A stretch of DNA of 40,416 nucleotides from Hydrogenophaga sp. (GTDB lineage: Bacteria; Pseudomonadota; Gammaproteobacteria; Burkholderiales; Burkholderiaceae_C), in the NCBI GenBank assembly GCA_030696525.1, contig JAUYSB010000032.1, positions 1 to 40,416 on the forward strand, given 5' to 3'. Below, in pieces: positions 1 to 8,191 of this stretch. The translations under genes and the position numbers were made by a program. The notes beneath the pieces are model-generated. The model searched no databases. It saw only the letters and a list, made by a program, of their open reading frames with translations, and had not been told where the DNA came from. The first letter of the stretch is position 1. Every line of letters starts with the position of its first letter.

Positions 1-371
1 GTGTCGATGCCGCCGGTGAGTTGCGGCGGCTCCTTGATCTGCGCTGCACTGAGCGCCACCACGTCCGACACCGAATCGACCACGATGCCCACCACCCGCT
101 GGCCCAGGTTGAGCACGATGGTGGCGGTGATCTCGTTGTAGACGGCCTGCTCCAGGCCCAGCTGCAATCGCAGGTCCACGATGGGCACGATCACCCCACG
201 CAGGTTGACCACACCCTTGATGGCCGGCGGCGCGTTGGCGATGCGGGTGGGTTCCTGGTAGCCGCGTATCTCCTGCACGGTCAGGATGGGGATGCCGTAT
301 TCCTCGTTGCCCAGCCGGAAGCTGAGGTATTCGCCGGGCTGGGCTTCGGCCGTGGCAGCTGTGTTTGACAT
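1..371 (-). CDS. cheW: Chemotaxis coupling protein CheW (C-terminus cut by window edge)
   Basis: CheW links chemoreceptors to the histidine kinase CheA in cytoplasmic signalling arrays. The visible 123 residues read as the family's SH3-like beta fold. After a short Ala/Thr-rich start comes [16 protein letters not shown], then [15 protein letters not shown] near residues 54-68, which is the most conserved CheW stretch, then [13 protein letters not shown] near 95-107. The start is the ATG at 371-369, preceded by an AAGGA ribosome site at about the right distance. The reading frame is open to base 1, so roughly the last 40-50 residues lie outside the window. The closest gene upstream on the same strand is an AraC regulator 339 bases away, so the two are probably not one operon. 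A CheW domain within CheV is possible but less likely, because the protein begins directly with the CheW fold. Confidence 0.93.
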   Translation of the reverse strand, partial: MSNTAATAEAQPGEYLSFRLGNEEYGIPILTVQEIRGYQEPTRIANAPPAIKGVVNLRGVIVPIVDLRLQLGLEQAVYNEITATIVLNLGQRVVGIVVDSVSDVVALSAAQIKEPPQLTGGID

Positions 372-710
372 GCAAAATTCCTTGAAGGTGGATGAAGAGA
401 ATCAGCTACCAGCTTTCAAGGTCCGCGGCTTGGTGAGGCGGCATGGCTTGTCAATGCGGTCACTGAGTGAGCGTGAATGTAGAGAGGTGAACGCCTTTGC
501 TCTTTACATTCGGTGCCAATGACTTTGCATTTCGCGACACTGTTTTGACATTTGTTCGTCATGCCCCGTTCGCGCCCATGCCCGCCATTCGCGTGGCAAG
601 TCAGACTGGTCTGGGCCGGCTGGCGCGCCGCCGGAAGTTGGACCAGGGGGTCTTGGTGTGCGGGCCTGCGCTCAACCCGATGCAATGGACTGAACGCTTG
701 GCAGGTCGAG
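372..710. other. Intergenic region between cheW and the AraC-type gene
   Basis: No convincing coding region is seen here on either strand. Short open frames exist but show no recognisable family. The segment must hold the cheW leader, whose AAGGA ribosome site lies just upstream of 371. I looked for a flagellar sigma-28 promoter and found no good match to both boxes. CTTGAA near 380 and TTCAAG near 415 form a weak dyad of unknown meaning. Confidence 0.5.
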
Positions 711-1715
711 CTACCCTTTGCGCACTATCGAGCGTGCAGAAGCACCGAAAGTGGCCCTGTGCCAACGAGAAAACGCGCTGGGTGCCGAAAACCCAAGCCG
801 CAAGGCTACCTCTGACAACGGCACGCCAGGCTCCGCCAGCAGGCTTTGCAGCAGATACTTGCGCATCGCCTGCAGCACCTCGCTGAAGGTCAAGCCTTCG
901 TCGTCCAGCCGCCGCTGCAGGGTCCGAAGCGGCAGGTCCAGACACTCGGCCACTTGCGCAGCCGACGGTTGTCCCTGGGGCAACAAGACGGCCAGATGCT
1001 CGCGACAGGCCTGTGCGACACTTTTGCGCTCGCTGGCTGATGGCTGCAGGCCGCGCTTGGCAAGGGTCGCCAGCGCAGGGTCTTGCAGCGGCGCAGGGGT
1101 GTCCAGATCCTGACTGGTCAGCACAATGGCATTGAAATCGTGCTCGAACTCGACCGCCCAACCCAGCACCTTGCGGTGGGTACGCAGATCAGCCGGTGGC
1201 GGGTGCTTGAAACACACCCGTCGAGGTGTCCAGTCGCGCCCCAGAAACTGCCGTATCAGCTGCACCACCACGCCCACGGTCCGCTCGGTGGCCTGGCGTG
1301 CATAGGGGGCGCCCGGCAACACGTAGTCCAGTCGCAGCACGGCGATGCCGCCTTGTTCCTCCAGCATCGCCATCAGGCTTGGGTTGAACTCATGCCGCCG
1401 GGCCACCAGCACTTGCAGCGCGCTTCGCAAATCGACCTGCAAGGCCGCAGACAAACCCAATGCTCCCAGACTGGAGAGGCGGCGGCCCTGAGCCATCAAC
1501 AAGCCCACATCCTGACGGCCACTGTGCTTGGCAAAGGCCTCAAGCAGCTGCAGCCCGGTCGCCACGCTGACGCGTGCCTCCGGGTTGTCCAGTTGTCCGG
1601 GTGAGAGGCCGACCTCCTGCATCACGGCCACTGCATCCACCTTGAGTTCGCGCGCCAAACGGGTCACATCCCGCAGGCTGGCGGCACGGACAGTGGGCAG
1701 GGGGGAGCGAGGCAT
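711..1715 (-). CDS. AraC-family transcriptional regulator with arabinose-binding-like N-terminal domain
   Basis: This is a cytoplasmic transcription factor. From the chosen start it has 334 residues, the usual size for regulators with the PF12625-type N-terminal ligand domain. That domain opens with RAASLRDVTRLARELKVDA and continues to about residue 200. The C-terminal 90 residues form the double helix-turn-helix: AAQVAECLDLPLRTLQRRLDDEG is the first, and VPLSEVALRLGFSAPSAFSRWHR, the AraC signature, is the second. The frame stays open to an ATG at 1802, but the extra 29 residues look non-coding and contain a good promoter match, so I prefer the ATG at 1715. Neither start has a strong ribosome site. 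It is divergent from a decayed sensor kinase. No metabolic gene adjoins it, so the regulon is unknown. Confidence 0.88.
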   Translation of the reverse strand: MPRSPLPTVRAASLRDVTRLARELKVDAVAVMQEVGLSPGQLDNPEARVSVATGLQLLEAFAKHSGRQDVGLLMAQGRRLSSLGALGLSAALQVDLRSALQVLVARRHEFNPSLMAMLEEQGGIAVLRLDYVLPGAPYARQATERTVGVVVQLIRQFLGRDWTPRRVCFKHPPPADLRTHRKVLGWAVEFEHDFNAIVLTSQDLDTPAPLQDPALATLAKRGLQPSASERKSVAQACREHLAVLLPQGQPSAAQVAECLDLPLRTLQRRLDDEGLTFSEVLQAMRKYLLQSLLAEPGVPLSEVALRLGFSAPSAFSRWHRATFGASARSIVRKG

Positions 1716-1743
1716 GGGTGGAGGAGCAGGCTCAGCGGCGTGA

Positions 1744-1772
1744 AAGGTAAAGTTCTGGGCGGCAAATGTCAA
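1744..1772 (-). promoter_or_regulatory. Candidate sigma-70 promoter for the AraC-type gene
   Basis: Reading the minus strand, a perfect TTGACA lies at 1772-1767. It is followed after 17 bases by TACCTT (1749-1744), a partial -10 match. It sits 29 bases upstream of the ATG at 1715 and would lie inside the coding region if translation began at 1802, so it also argues for the shorter protein. The -10 box is weak. Confidence 0.4.
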
Positions 1773-1870
1773 GTTGGATGCTTGGAGTGGCGGTGCGGAC
1801 ATTCACTTGCACGGCTGTTCAGCCCCATGTACATGTCCGCGACGCTCTCTGTCAGCCACGCCCGGCCGCC

Positions 1871-2647
1871 ATGCTGCTGGCAGCCTGGATTGGTGCGCGT
1901 TGGCTAGCCGAACCGGTCAGGCGTCTCGCCGAAGCAGGAATCCGGCGCACGCGAGCGCCGCGAGGCCACCCGTGTGATCAAACAGTTGCAACGCCACATC
2001 AGCATGCAACTGGCACAGCGCGATCAGTTAGTGGCCGCCGTCTCCCACTACCTCTGAGCCCCACTCACGCGGCTGGCGCTGCGCTCCGATGCACGGCCCG
2101 ACGCGGGCGCACAGCAACGCTTCGGCAAGGACATCGCGGAGATGGACACTATGATCCGGAGCACACTGGACTACCTTCGTGGCGCCGCCGACCGAGAACC
2201 CATGGTGACGCTGGACTTGGCCGCGCAGCTGGACAGCGTGGTGCAAGACCAAAATGCCTGTGGCTACTCCGTCTGGCTGGCGCAGGCGGCAGCACCGTCG
2301 TCAACTCCCATCGTGCGGGCGCAGACTGTTGCGCTGCGGCGCTGCATCGACAACCTGGTACACAACGCGGTGCTCTACGGCGGTCATGCGGAGGTGGCCA
2401 GGGCCGCAGACGCACAGCAATTGGCCGTGTGTCCGAAAACGGCCCCGGCATCTCTGCCGCCCTACTGGACCAGGTGCTGCAGCCCTTTTTCCTCCTCGAG
2501 AACTCACGCCACCGTCGCACCCGCGGTGTGGGCCTGGGTCTGGCGGTGGTCGACGACATCTCCACCGGCCAAGGCCACCGACTAGAACTGCACAACTGCC
2601 CCGAGGGCGGCCTGTGTGCCGAGCTGACGCTACCTCGTGCGTTCTGA
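1871..2647 (+). pseudogene. Decayed sensor histidine kinase (EnvZ/RstB-like) with stop codon and frameshifts
   Basis: The piece retains the second membrane helix and HAMP start (MLLAAWIGARWLAEPVRRLAEA, split here only for context), a linker with QLQRHISMQLAQRDQLVAAVSHY, the H-box, an N-box and the ATP lid. The H-box reads SHYL-stop-APLTRL: a TGA at 2055-2057 stands where kinases have Arg. The reading frame changes between about 1935 and 1950 and back between about 2395 and 2430. After that, ENGPGISAALLDQVLQPFF and VGLGLAVVDDI (N- and G-boxes) run to a stop at 2647. The N-terminal periplasmic part is missing, and no response regulator is next to it. Every domain downstream of the TGA is out of register, so no functional kinase can be made. 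It is divergent from the AraC-type gene and precedes the LysR gene. Confidence 0.85.
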
Positions 2648-2662
2648 CAACTGGCACTCAAT

Positions 2663-2683
2663 GCCCGTGCCGGGCTTCTTGTT
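2663..2683 (+). terminator. Possible weak intrinsic terminator
   Basis: GCCCG (2663-2667) and CGGGC (2671-2675) form a 5-bp stem with a 3-base loop, followed by TTCTTGTT. It lies 16 bases after the kinase remnant's stop. The stem is short and the tract imperfect, so this is tentative. Confidence 0.35.
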
Positions 2684-2733
2684 GCGATCTGTTCAATAAG
2701 GTCTACAGTCTGTAACTTTGTCGACCAGGCTTC

Positions 2734-2750
2734 AAGTCGCATGTCGACTT
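2734..2750. promoter_or_regulatory. Dyad upstream of LysR gene, candidate operator
   Basis: AAGTCG (2734-2739) and CGACTT (2745-2750) are perfect inverted arms around a 5-base spacer. An outer TTCAAG/CTTGAA pair (2731-2736 and 2753-2758) is nearly concentric with them. It lies 48 bases before the LysR start, where an autoregulatory site would be expected. No binding evidence exists. Confidence 0.35.
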
Positions 2751-2797
2751 ACGCTTGAAAAAACGGCTAGTTAGCACAGATTCAGACCTGTAGTGCG

Positions 2798-3712
2798 ATG
2801 AATATCAAGTTCCTAGAAACATTTGTGCTTGCTGCGCAGTTGGGAAGTTTCAGTCAAACGGCTGAGCGCATGCACACCACGCTGGCAGCGATCTCGCAGC
2901 GGATACAGACGCTCGAGCGTGAGTGGGGTGTGCAACTGTTCATTCGCGAACCGCGACATATCCGGCTTTCCCCCAAGGGGCGCGAAGCCTTGATGCTCGC
3001 CGAACAGCTGATTCGTACCACCAAGAGGCTGGAACTGTTCATGCGTGACGGGGCGTCCTACCGAGGCCGTGTTCGACTGGGCGTGATCGACACGGCGGCC
3101 CACGTTTTGTTGTCGGGATTTTTGCAGGAGATGCATCGGCGGCTGCCAATGGTCGAGGTGGATCTGTACGCGGACACCAGCCGAAACATCCTGGAGCGGC
3201 TCGCGCACGGAGACATTGAACTCGGCATCTTCCTGGAGTCTCCCTTGCCCGTCGGCATGCGTTGCCACTCGTTGTTGAACCTGGCATGCCACTGGATCGC
3301 GCGGCCCAACCTCGTCCAGGAAGAAGGGAAGATCAGCCTGGAAGACCTGGCGCGCTACCCCATTCTGTCGTTTGCCCAAGGCTCCGCGCCCCACCGACAG
3401 ATAGAGGCACTGTTCGAGCCGATCGGTGGGCCACGCCGCATGTACTGCGGCACGTCGCTGGCAACCATGCTCAAACTCGCGCGTGATGGTCTGGGGGTCA
3501 GCGTGCTGCCTGCGGCGTTGCTGCAGGATGAGCTGTTCACCGGTCAGATGAAGCTGATCCAGGCGGACGGCGCTCTACCGACACTTCGCATACAGATCGC
3601 CTACCTCGAGCAGGCAGACGACGCATTGCTCGATGCTCTGGTTCAGATCGGGCTTGATGTTTCCCGCGAGTACTGCCGGAACGCGCTACCGCATCTGGCA
3701 TGGCGCGACTGA
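2798..3712 (+). CDS. LysR-family transcriptional regulator
   Basis: This is a 304-residue DNA-binding regulator, the standard LysR length. Residues 1-60 form the winged helix-turn-helix, with MNIKFLETFVLAAQLGSFSQTAERMHTT and the recognition segment ISQRIQTLEREWGVQLF. A linker helix follows, then a periplasmic-binding-like effector domain from about residue 90 (RVRLGVIDTAAHVLLSGFLQEM) to the end. It is co-directional with and 149 bases upstream of the nitrilase/aldolase/TRAP operon, and a perfect inverted repeat lies in that gap. The likely role is effector-dependent control of that operon. The effector is presumably the transported acid or a breakdown product, which is inference from position only. 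No strong Shine-Dalgarno precedes the ATG. Confidence 0.92.
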   Translation: MNIKFLETFVLAAQLGSFSQTAERMHTTLAAISQRIQTLEREWGVQLFIREPRHIRLSPKGREALMLAEQLIRTTKRLELFMRDGASYRGRVRLGVIDTAAHVLLSGFLQEMHRRLPMVEVDLYADTSRNILERLAHGDIELGIFLESPLPVGMRCHSLLNLACHWIARPNLVQEEGKISLEDLARYPILSFAQGSAPHRQIEALFEPIGGPRRMYCGTSLATMLKLARDGLGVSVLPAALLQDELFTGQMKLIQADGALPTLRIQIAYLEQADDALLDALVQIGLDVSREYCRNALPHLAWRD

Positions 3713-3824
3713 GTCGTGCTTGATCTCTCCCATGAAGTGCAGGCCACTGCGGGGATGCTTAAGAAAATCTTGAGGTAAAGCGCGATTTTTCTCGTTTGTC
3801 TCAGCCTGCGTCGGTAGGCAGACT

Positions 3825-3852
3825 GTGCAACATTCTTTCAACCACGTTGCAC
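3825..3852. promoter_or_regulatory. Inverted repeat GTGCAAC-N14-GTTGCAC before the nitrilase operon
   Basis: Perfect 7-bp arms at 3825-3831 and 3846-3852 flank a 14-base spacer and end 9 bases before the preferred ATG at 3862. The size and position fit a regulator operator, most simply for the upstream LysR protein, or a leader hairpin affecting translation. The spacer is AT-rich, and the arms do not match a canonical T-N11-A LysR box. Confidence 0.45.
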
Positions 3853-3861
3853 GGATCGAAC

Positions 3862-4659
3862 ATGCGAGTCTCAGTTATCCAGAACAACCCCCAAGACAAA
3901 TTGAAGGACAACCTGGCAGAGGTTGTTCAACTCGTCCGACGAGCGGCAGCCGGTGGCGCGGAGTTGATTGCACTCCCCGAATATTACGCATTTATGGGCA
4001 GTGACCCTGTGGCGCACCGAGACAGTGGCCGATGGTTTGCCGAGATCGATGGGGAGATGGCCAACCTGGCCCGTGAACTCGGCGTTGTGGTGCATGCCGG
4101 TAGCCTGGTCGAGGCACGCGATGATCAAACCTTCAACACGACGGTTGTATACGGTATCGATGGTCAACGGCTCGCCCGCTACAGCAAGATCCACTTGTTC
4201 GATGTCGAGTTGCCCAATGGTGTCGTCTACAAAGAGTCCGACATCATCAGCCGAGGCAGCGATGTGGTGACTTACCGCGTTGGGGACTGGACCGTCGGCT
4301 GCACCATTTGTTATGACATTCGATTTCCAACTCTCTACAGGCGCCTGGTGGACCAGGGCTGCGATCTGATCATGGTGCCAGCGGCCTTCACCCTGGCAAC
4401 GGGCAAAGACCACTGGGAAGTGTTGCTCCGCGCCCGTGCCATCGAGACTGGCTGCTACGTAGCCGCACCGGCCCAGATCTTTTCTCATGCTGGCGGTGCA
4501 CGCACTTGCTACGGTCACAGCTTGATTGCCGATCCATGGGGCCATGTGGTGGCCAAGGCGTCGGACCGCGTGGGCATTGCGTCTACCGACATCGATTTGT
4601 CTTTCATCCGGCAGGTGCGTGCCCAACTGCCGGTGCATCGCCACCATGTGCTTGACTGA
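3862..4659 (+). CDS. Carbon-nitrogen (nitrilase-superfamily) hydrolase
   Basis: This cytoplasmic amidase-like enzyme hydrolyses a C-N bond through a Glu-Lys-Cys triad. All three elements are visible: Glu in LIALPEYYAFMG, Lys in YSKIHLFDVELP, and the nucleophilic Cys in VGCTICYDIRFPTLYRR. The second family glutamate is in HWEVLLRARAIET. The preferred start MRVSVIQNNPQ (265 residues) matches family length. An in-frame ATG at 3796 would add 22 unrelated residues and would place the inverted repeat at 3825-3852 inside the gene. The next gene begins within 10 bases, so this is the first gene of an operon with an RraA-like aldolase and a TRAP transporter. It resembles the omega-amidase/deaminated-glutathione-amidase branch, but the substrate is unknown. 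It probably releases ammonia from an amide intermediate of the transported acid. Confidence 0.9.
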   Translation: MRVSVIQNNPQDKLKDNLAEVVQLVRRAAAGGAELIALPEYYAFMGSDPVAHRDSGRWFAEIDGEMANLARELGVVVHAGSLVEARDDQTFNTTVVYGIDGQRLARYSKIHLFDVELPNGVVYKESDIISRGSDVVTYRVGDWTVGCTICYDIRFPTLYRRLVDQGCDLIMVPAAFTLATGKDHWEVLLRARAIETGCYVAAPAQIFSHAGGARTCYGHSLIADPWGHVVAKASDRVGIASTDIDLSFIRQVRAQLPVHRHHVLD

Positions 4660-4668
4660 GGAGTTGTG

Positions 4669-5349
4669 ATGTTTGAAGTTCGAGATTATCCCGAGGCTCT
4701 GTCGTCTGAACTGGTGGCCGTTTTGTCTGAGGTTGAGACCGCCACCATAGGCCATGTGCTACACGACGGCTTTGTGGACCAGGGGGTGCGAGCCATGTTG
4801 CCAGGTAAGCGGGTGGTTGGTGTTGCCGTGACACTGCGCATTCCGGCTATGGATTCGGTACTGCTGCACCATGCTGTGAGCCATGCCCGCCCTGGCGACT
4901 TCCTGATGATCGACCGCTGCGGCGACAACCGACATGCGTGTTGGGGCGGCATGGTCACGCATGCGGCCTCGCTGGCCGGTGTGGCCGGAGCAGCTGTGGA
5001 CGGTCCTTGTACCGACCTGTCAGAAATAGAGCGCTGTCAATTCCCGATCTGGGCGCGAGGTCTGTCACCGATCACGACCAAACAACTGGGACTCGGTGGG
5101 GCGCTCAATGTGCCGGTCAGCGTGGGCGGTCAGGTGGTCATGCCTGGTGATGTGGTACTGGCCGACGAATCGGGCGTTGTGGTGTTGCAGCGTGAACGTG
5201 CGCTCGCGCTGGGGCAACAGGCCATTGCAATGCAACGCTTTGAGGTGGATGCATTGGCGCAGATGCGCAGTGGCGTCAAGCTGTCCCACTTGTCGGGCGC
5301 GACCCGGCGTGTTGAGGAAGCGCTCGCCAAGCAGATGGGGCGTCCGTAA
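4669..5349 (+). CDS. RraA-family protein, putative 4-hydroxy-4-methyl-2-oxoglutarate-type aldolase
   Basis: It has 226 residues, the normal size. In catabolic clusters the RraA fold commonly serves as a metal-dependent retro-aldolase or oxaloacetate decarboxylase that makes pyruvate. The signature region reads HARPGDFLMIDRCGDNRHACWGG, then VAGAAVDGPCTDLSEIE, then FPIWARGLSP. The metal-binding Asp is present, but the usual Arg-Asp pair of the active aldolases is Thr-Asp here, so specificity may differ. GAGGAG at 4658-4663 precedes the ATG at 4669. A GTG three bases earlier is in frame but less likely. The gene is 9 bases from the nitrilase gene and overlaps the next start (TAATG), so it is co-translated with the TRAP subunits. 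It could instead be a regulator-like RraA, but the context favours catabolism. Confidence 0.85.
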   Translation: MFEVRDYPEALSSELVAVLSEVETATIGHVLHDGFVDQGVRAMLPGKRVVGVAVTLRIPAMDSVLLHHAVSHARPGDFLMIDRCGDNRHACWGGMVTHAASLAGVAGAAVDGPCTDLSEIERCQFPIWARGLSPITTKQLGLGGALNVPVSVGGQVVMPGDVVLADESGVVVLQRERALALGQQAIAMQRFEVDALAQMRSGVKLSHLSGATRRVEEALAKQMGRP

Positions 5350-5810
5350 TGCAGCGCGCCTGGCGTTGGAGCGAGAACTTTGCAGCCTTGTGCTTGGCCG
5401 TACTGGTGCTCATCACGCTGGCAAACGTTCTCGTGCGCTACTTCACGGATTCCTCGTTTGCCTGGACCGAGGAAATCTCTGTTTTCATCATGGTCCTCAT
5501 GGTGTTTGCGGGGCTCGTCAATCACGCGGCGTTGGATACACATATCCGGGTCGAGTTCCTACTGGAGCGTGGGTCGTCGCGTCGGCGCGGTGCCCTGCGG
5601 ACCTTCTCTCTGGTGTGCACAGCCAGCACCTTGACCATCGTCGCTGTGCTGACGTCCCGCATGGCGTGGGACGAGTGGTTGTATGGCGAGCTGAGCTCGG
5701 CGCTGGACATTCCCCGCTGGTGGTTCACCGCCGCAGTGGCATGGTTTTTTGGCTTGGCGGCCGTCGGTTGCGTCTACCGCCTCCGCCTTGCCTCCAGGGA
5801 GAAATCATGA
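5349..5810 (+). CDS. TRAP transporter small membrane subunit (DctQ type)
   Basis: This is the small inner-membrane subunit of a tripartite ATP-independent periplasmic transporter, 153 residues with about four membrane helices. The hallmarks are the first helix FAALCLAVLVLITLANVLVRY, then WTEEISVFIMVLMVFAG, the HIRVEFLLER segment and a last helix near WWFTAAVAWFFGLAAVG. Its ATG overlaps the RraA stop by one base, and its own TGA overlaps the DctM start (ATGA), giving an almost perfect translational chain. DctQ stabilises DctM and is needed for sodium-driven uptake. The family is poorly conserved in sequence, but the position immediately before DctM makes the call firm. Confidence 0.93.
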   Translation: MQRAWRWSENFAALCLAVLVLITLANVLVRYFTDSSFAWTEEISVFIMVLMVFAGLVNHAALDTHIRVEFLLERGSSRRRGALRTFSLVCTASTLTIVAVLTSRMAWDEWLYGELSSALDIPRWWFTAAVAWFFGLAAVGCVYRLRLASREKS

Positions 5811-7105
5811 GCGCCGTCATTCTCTTTTCGCTGTTCATCGGGCTCATGGTGGTAGGTGCCCCGATTGCCGTGGCCATGGGCATGAGCGGCATCGCCGCCA
5901 TTGCCTGGGCCAACATGGACCAGCCTTGGTGGGGCTTGCTGGCGGCCGCGCAGAATCTGCTGGCGGGCGTGGCCAAATACCCACTGATGGCCTTGCCGAT
6001 GTTTGTCTTGGTGGGCTCGATCTTCGACCGCTCAGGCGTGGCACAACGCCTTGTGACCTTTGCCACGGCTTGCATTGGCCGAGGACCGGGTAAGCTGCCA
6101 GTAGTAGCAATTGTGGTGGCCATGGTGCTGGGTGGCATCAGCGGATCGGCAGTGGCCAACGCAGCGGCCGTGGGCGGCGTGATGATTGCGGCGATGGCCC
6201 GGGCGGGTTATCCGCCAGCGTTTTCTGCGAGTGTTATCGGTGCGGCAGCTGCCACCGATATCCTGATACCGCCTTCCATCGCCTTTGTGGTCTACAGCGT
6301 CACCGTGCCGTCCGCCAGTGTTCCGGCGTTGTTTGCCGCCGGCATGGTGCCCGGAATCCTGGCCGGGCTTGCGCTGATCTTGCCCGTGCTCTGGCTGAGT
6401 CGCCGCCACGACATGGGTGCGCTGGAGCGCGAACAGCCACGCCCTGCTTTCTGGCCAAGTCTGATTGACGCGTCGTGGGGCCTGACCGCGCCGGTGCTCA
6501 TTCTGGGTGGCATGCGCCTGGGCTGGTTCACCCCCACGGAAGCGGCGGTGGTGGCGGTGGTGTATGGCTTGTTTGTGGGCATCGTCGTGCACCGAACCAT
6601 CCGCTGGCAAGACCTGCCCAATATCCTTCGAGAAGCGGCCAGCACTTCAAGCTTGATCATGGTGGTGATGGCGCTGTCCAGCATCTTCGCCTACAGCGTC
6701 AACACGCTCGGTTTGGCGGACCCGATGGTTGCACTGGTCAGCCACATGGGGCTGGGCAGCTTTGCGACATTGTGTCTGGTCATGCTGCTGCTGATTCTCG
6801 TCGGCATGGTGCTCGACGGCGTGTCCATTTTCCTGGTGTTTCTGCCGCTTCTGGTCCCGCTGATGAACATCTTCGGCTGGGATCCGGTCTGGTTTGGCGT
6901 CTTGCTGACCATGACCATTGCGATCGGTGCCTTCACACCGCCGATGGCAGTCAACCTGATGGTGGCCTGTCGCATGGCCGGTGTCAGTGTTGAATCCACA
7001 GTTCCCTGGGTCATTTGGCTGGTGCTCAGCTTCTGCGCAGCAACCTTTGCCCTGATGTGGTGGCCCGAGCTCGCGCTCTGGTTGCCACGAACGCTGGGCT
7101 ATTGA
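5807..7105 (+). CDS. TRAP transporter large permease (DctM type)
   Basis: This 432-residue inner-membrane carrier is the transport channel of the TRAP system. The sequence is almost entirely hydrophobic helices, with the family segments VVGAPIAVAMGMSGIAAIAW, MALPMFVLVGSIFDRSG, GGISGSAVANAAAVGGVMI, AAAATDILIPPSIAFVVYS and GAFTPPMAVNLMVAC. These are typical of DctM and its elevator-type fold. The reading frame is open from 5096, but the true start is the ATG at 5807 with an AGGGAGA ribosome site. The start overlaps the DctQ stop as ATGA. DctP follows after a 49-base gap. The substrate is probably an organic acid, given two aldolases and a nitrilase in the same operon. Confidence 0.96.
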   Translation: MSAVILFSLFIGLMVVGAPIAVAMGMSGIAAIAWANMDQPWWGLLAAAQNLLAGVAKYPLMALPMFVLVGSIFDRSGVAQRLVTFATACIGRGPGKLPVVAIVVAMVLGGISGSAVANAAAVGGVMIAAMARAGYPPAFSASVIGAAAATDILIPPSIAFVVYSVTVPSASVPALFAAGMVPGILAGLALILPVLWLSRRHDMGALEREQPRPAFWPSLIDASWGLTAPVLILGGMRLGWFTPTEAAVVAVVYGLFVGIVVHRTIRWQDLPNILREAASTSSLIMVVMALSSIFAYSVNTLGLADPMVALVSHMGLGSFATLCLVMLLLILVGMVLDGVSIFLVFLPLLVPLMNIFGWDPVWFGVLLTMTIAIGAFTPPMAVNLMVACRMAGVSVESTVPWVIWLVLSFCAATFALMWWPELALWLPRTLGY

Positions 7106-7154
7106 CCCACATTCTTTTCAAGCACCCATCAACCACTTCGTCAGGAGACAAGCC

Positions 7155-8186
7155 ATGAAGCGTCGTGAATTTTTGATTTCCACCGGTGTTGCCGCATCAG
7201 CGGGCGCAACGTTTGGACCCTTGGCGCATGCACAGGGCAACTACAAGCCCGAGTACAGGATGTCCACCGTGTTGGGTCCAGCGTTCGCCTGGGGCCGAGC
7301 TGCCGAGCAGTGGGCCAAGCTGATTGGCCAAGCCACCCAGGGGCGCGTGGTATCCAAGGTGTACCCGGGCGCCTCGCTTGTCCAGGGCGACGCCACAAAG
7401 GAGTTGTCTGCCATGCGCCAGGGCTCCATCGATCTGGTGTGTGGTGCTCCCGGCAACTGGATTGGCGCCGGGCGGGCGTTGGGCTGCTTCAGCTTGCCAT
7501 TCCAGTTCCCTGACCACAAAGCCTGGGACGCCGTGATGAACCACAAAGGGCTGATGCAGGAGTACTTCGAGGTAGCACGCAGGGCGGGTGTCGAGCCGCT
7601 GGCGCTGGGCGAAACCGGCTTCAGGCAGCTGTCAAACAGCAAACGGGCGGTGCGTCGGCCGGAAGATCTCAAGGGTCTGAAGATCCGGCTGCCGCCCTCT
7701 CCCATGATGTCGGAAACCCTGCAGGAGCTGGGCGGTAATCCGACCGTGATGAGCTGGGCCGACACCCAGCCTGCGCTGGCCTCTGGTGCGATCGACGGTG
7801 TGGAAAACCCGATGGAGCTGTTCTTCGCCGCCAAGATGAACACCTTGGGGCAGAAGTACGTGACACGCTGGAACTACATGAACGAGGTGCTCCTGTTTGG
7901 CGTCTCCAAAAACGCGTGGGACAGCTGGTCGCCCCAGGACCAGAAACTGGTGCGGGACGCAGCCATCGAAGCCGCGCGTCTCAATGTGCTGGAGGTGCGA
8001 AATGCCTACGCGGAGGACATTGCAAACGCCTCCAAGTTGGGTGTTGAGGTGGTTCAGCCAACGGCCGCTGAGCTCAACGCGTTTGTGGTCGCGACACGTC
8101 GTACCTATGCGCGCTGGAAGGCGCAAATCAACCCGACGCTTGTCTCCGCGATTGAACAAATCGTTGTTGACAGTCGCAAGGGGTGA
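7155..8186 (+). CDS. TRAP transporter substrate-binding protein (DctP type), Tat-like signal peptide
   Basis: This 343-residue periplasmic binding protein delivers substrate to the DctQM permease. The N-terminus MKRREFLISTGVAASAG carries a twin-arginine-like RR motif, with probable cleavage after AHA near residue 26. The family features include GAPGNWIGAGRALGCFSLPFQFPD, then EDLKGLKIRLPPSPMMSETLQELGGNP, whose Arg is the conserved carboxylate-binding residue of DctP proteins. WADTQPALASGAIDGVENP follows. AGGAGAC at 7142-7148 precedes the ATG. The conserved Arg points to a carboxylate ligand, a known property of the family. The gene ends 5 bases before the HpaI-like aldolase start. Confidence 0.95.
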   Translation: MKRREFLISTGVAASAGATFGPLAHAQGNYKPEYRMSTVLGPAFAWGRAAEQWAKLIGQATQGRVVSKVYPGASLVQGDATKELSAMRQGSIDLVCGAPGNWIGAGRALGCFSLPFQFPDHKAWDAVMNHKGLMQEYFEVARRAGVEPLALGETGFRQLSNSKRAVRRPEDLKGLKIRLPPSPMMSETLQELGGNPTVMSWADTQPALASGAIDGVENPMELFFAAKMNTLGQKYVTRWNYMNEVLLFGVSKNAWDSWSPQDQKLVRDAAIEAARLNVLEVRNAYAEDIANASKLGVEVVQPTAAELNAFVVATRRTYARWKAQINPTLVSAIEQIVVDSRKG

Positions 8187-8191
8187 ACGCT

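Noticed and set aside
372-710. Possible sigma-28 promoter or small gene upstream of cheW
   Set aside because: TAAAG-like bases occur, but no GCCGATAA-like partner lies at the right spacing, and no short frame shows a family.
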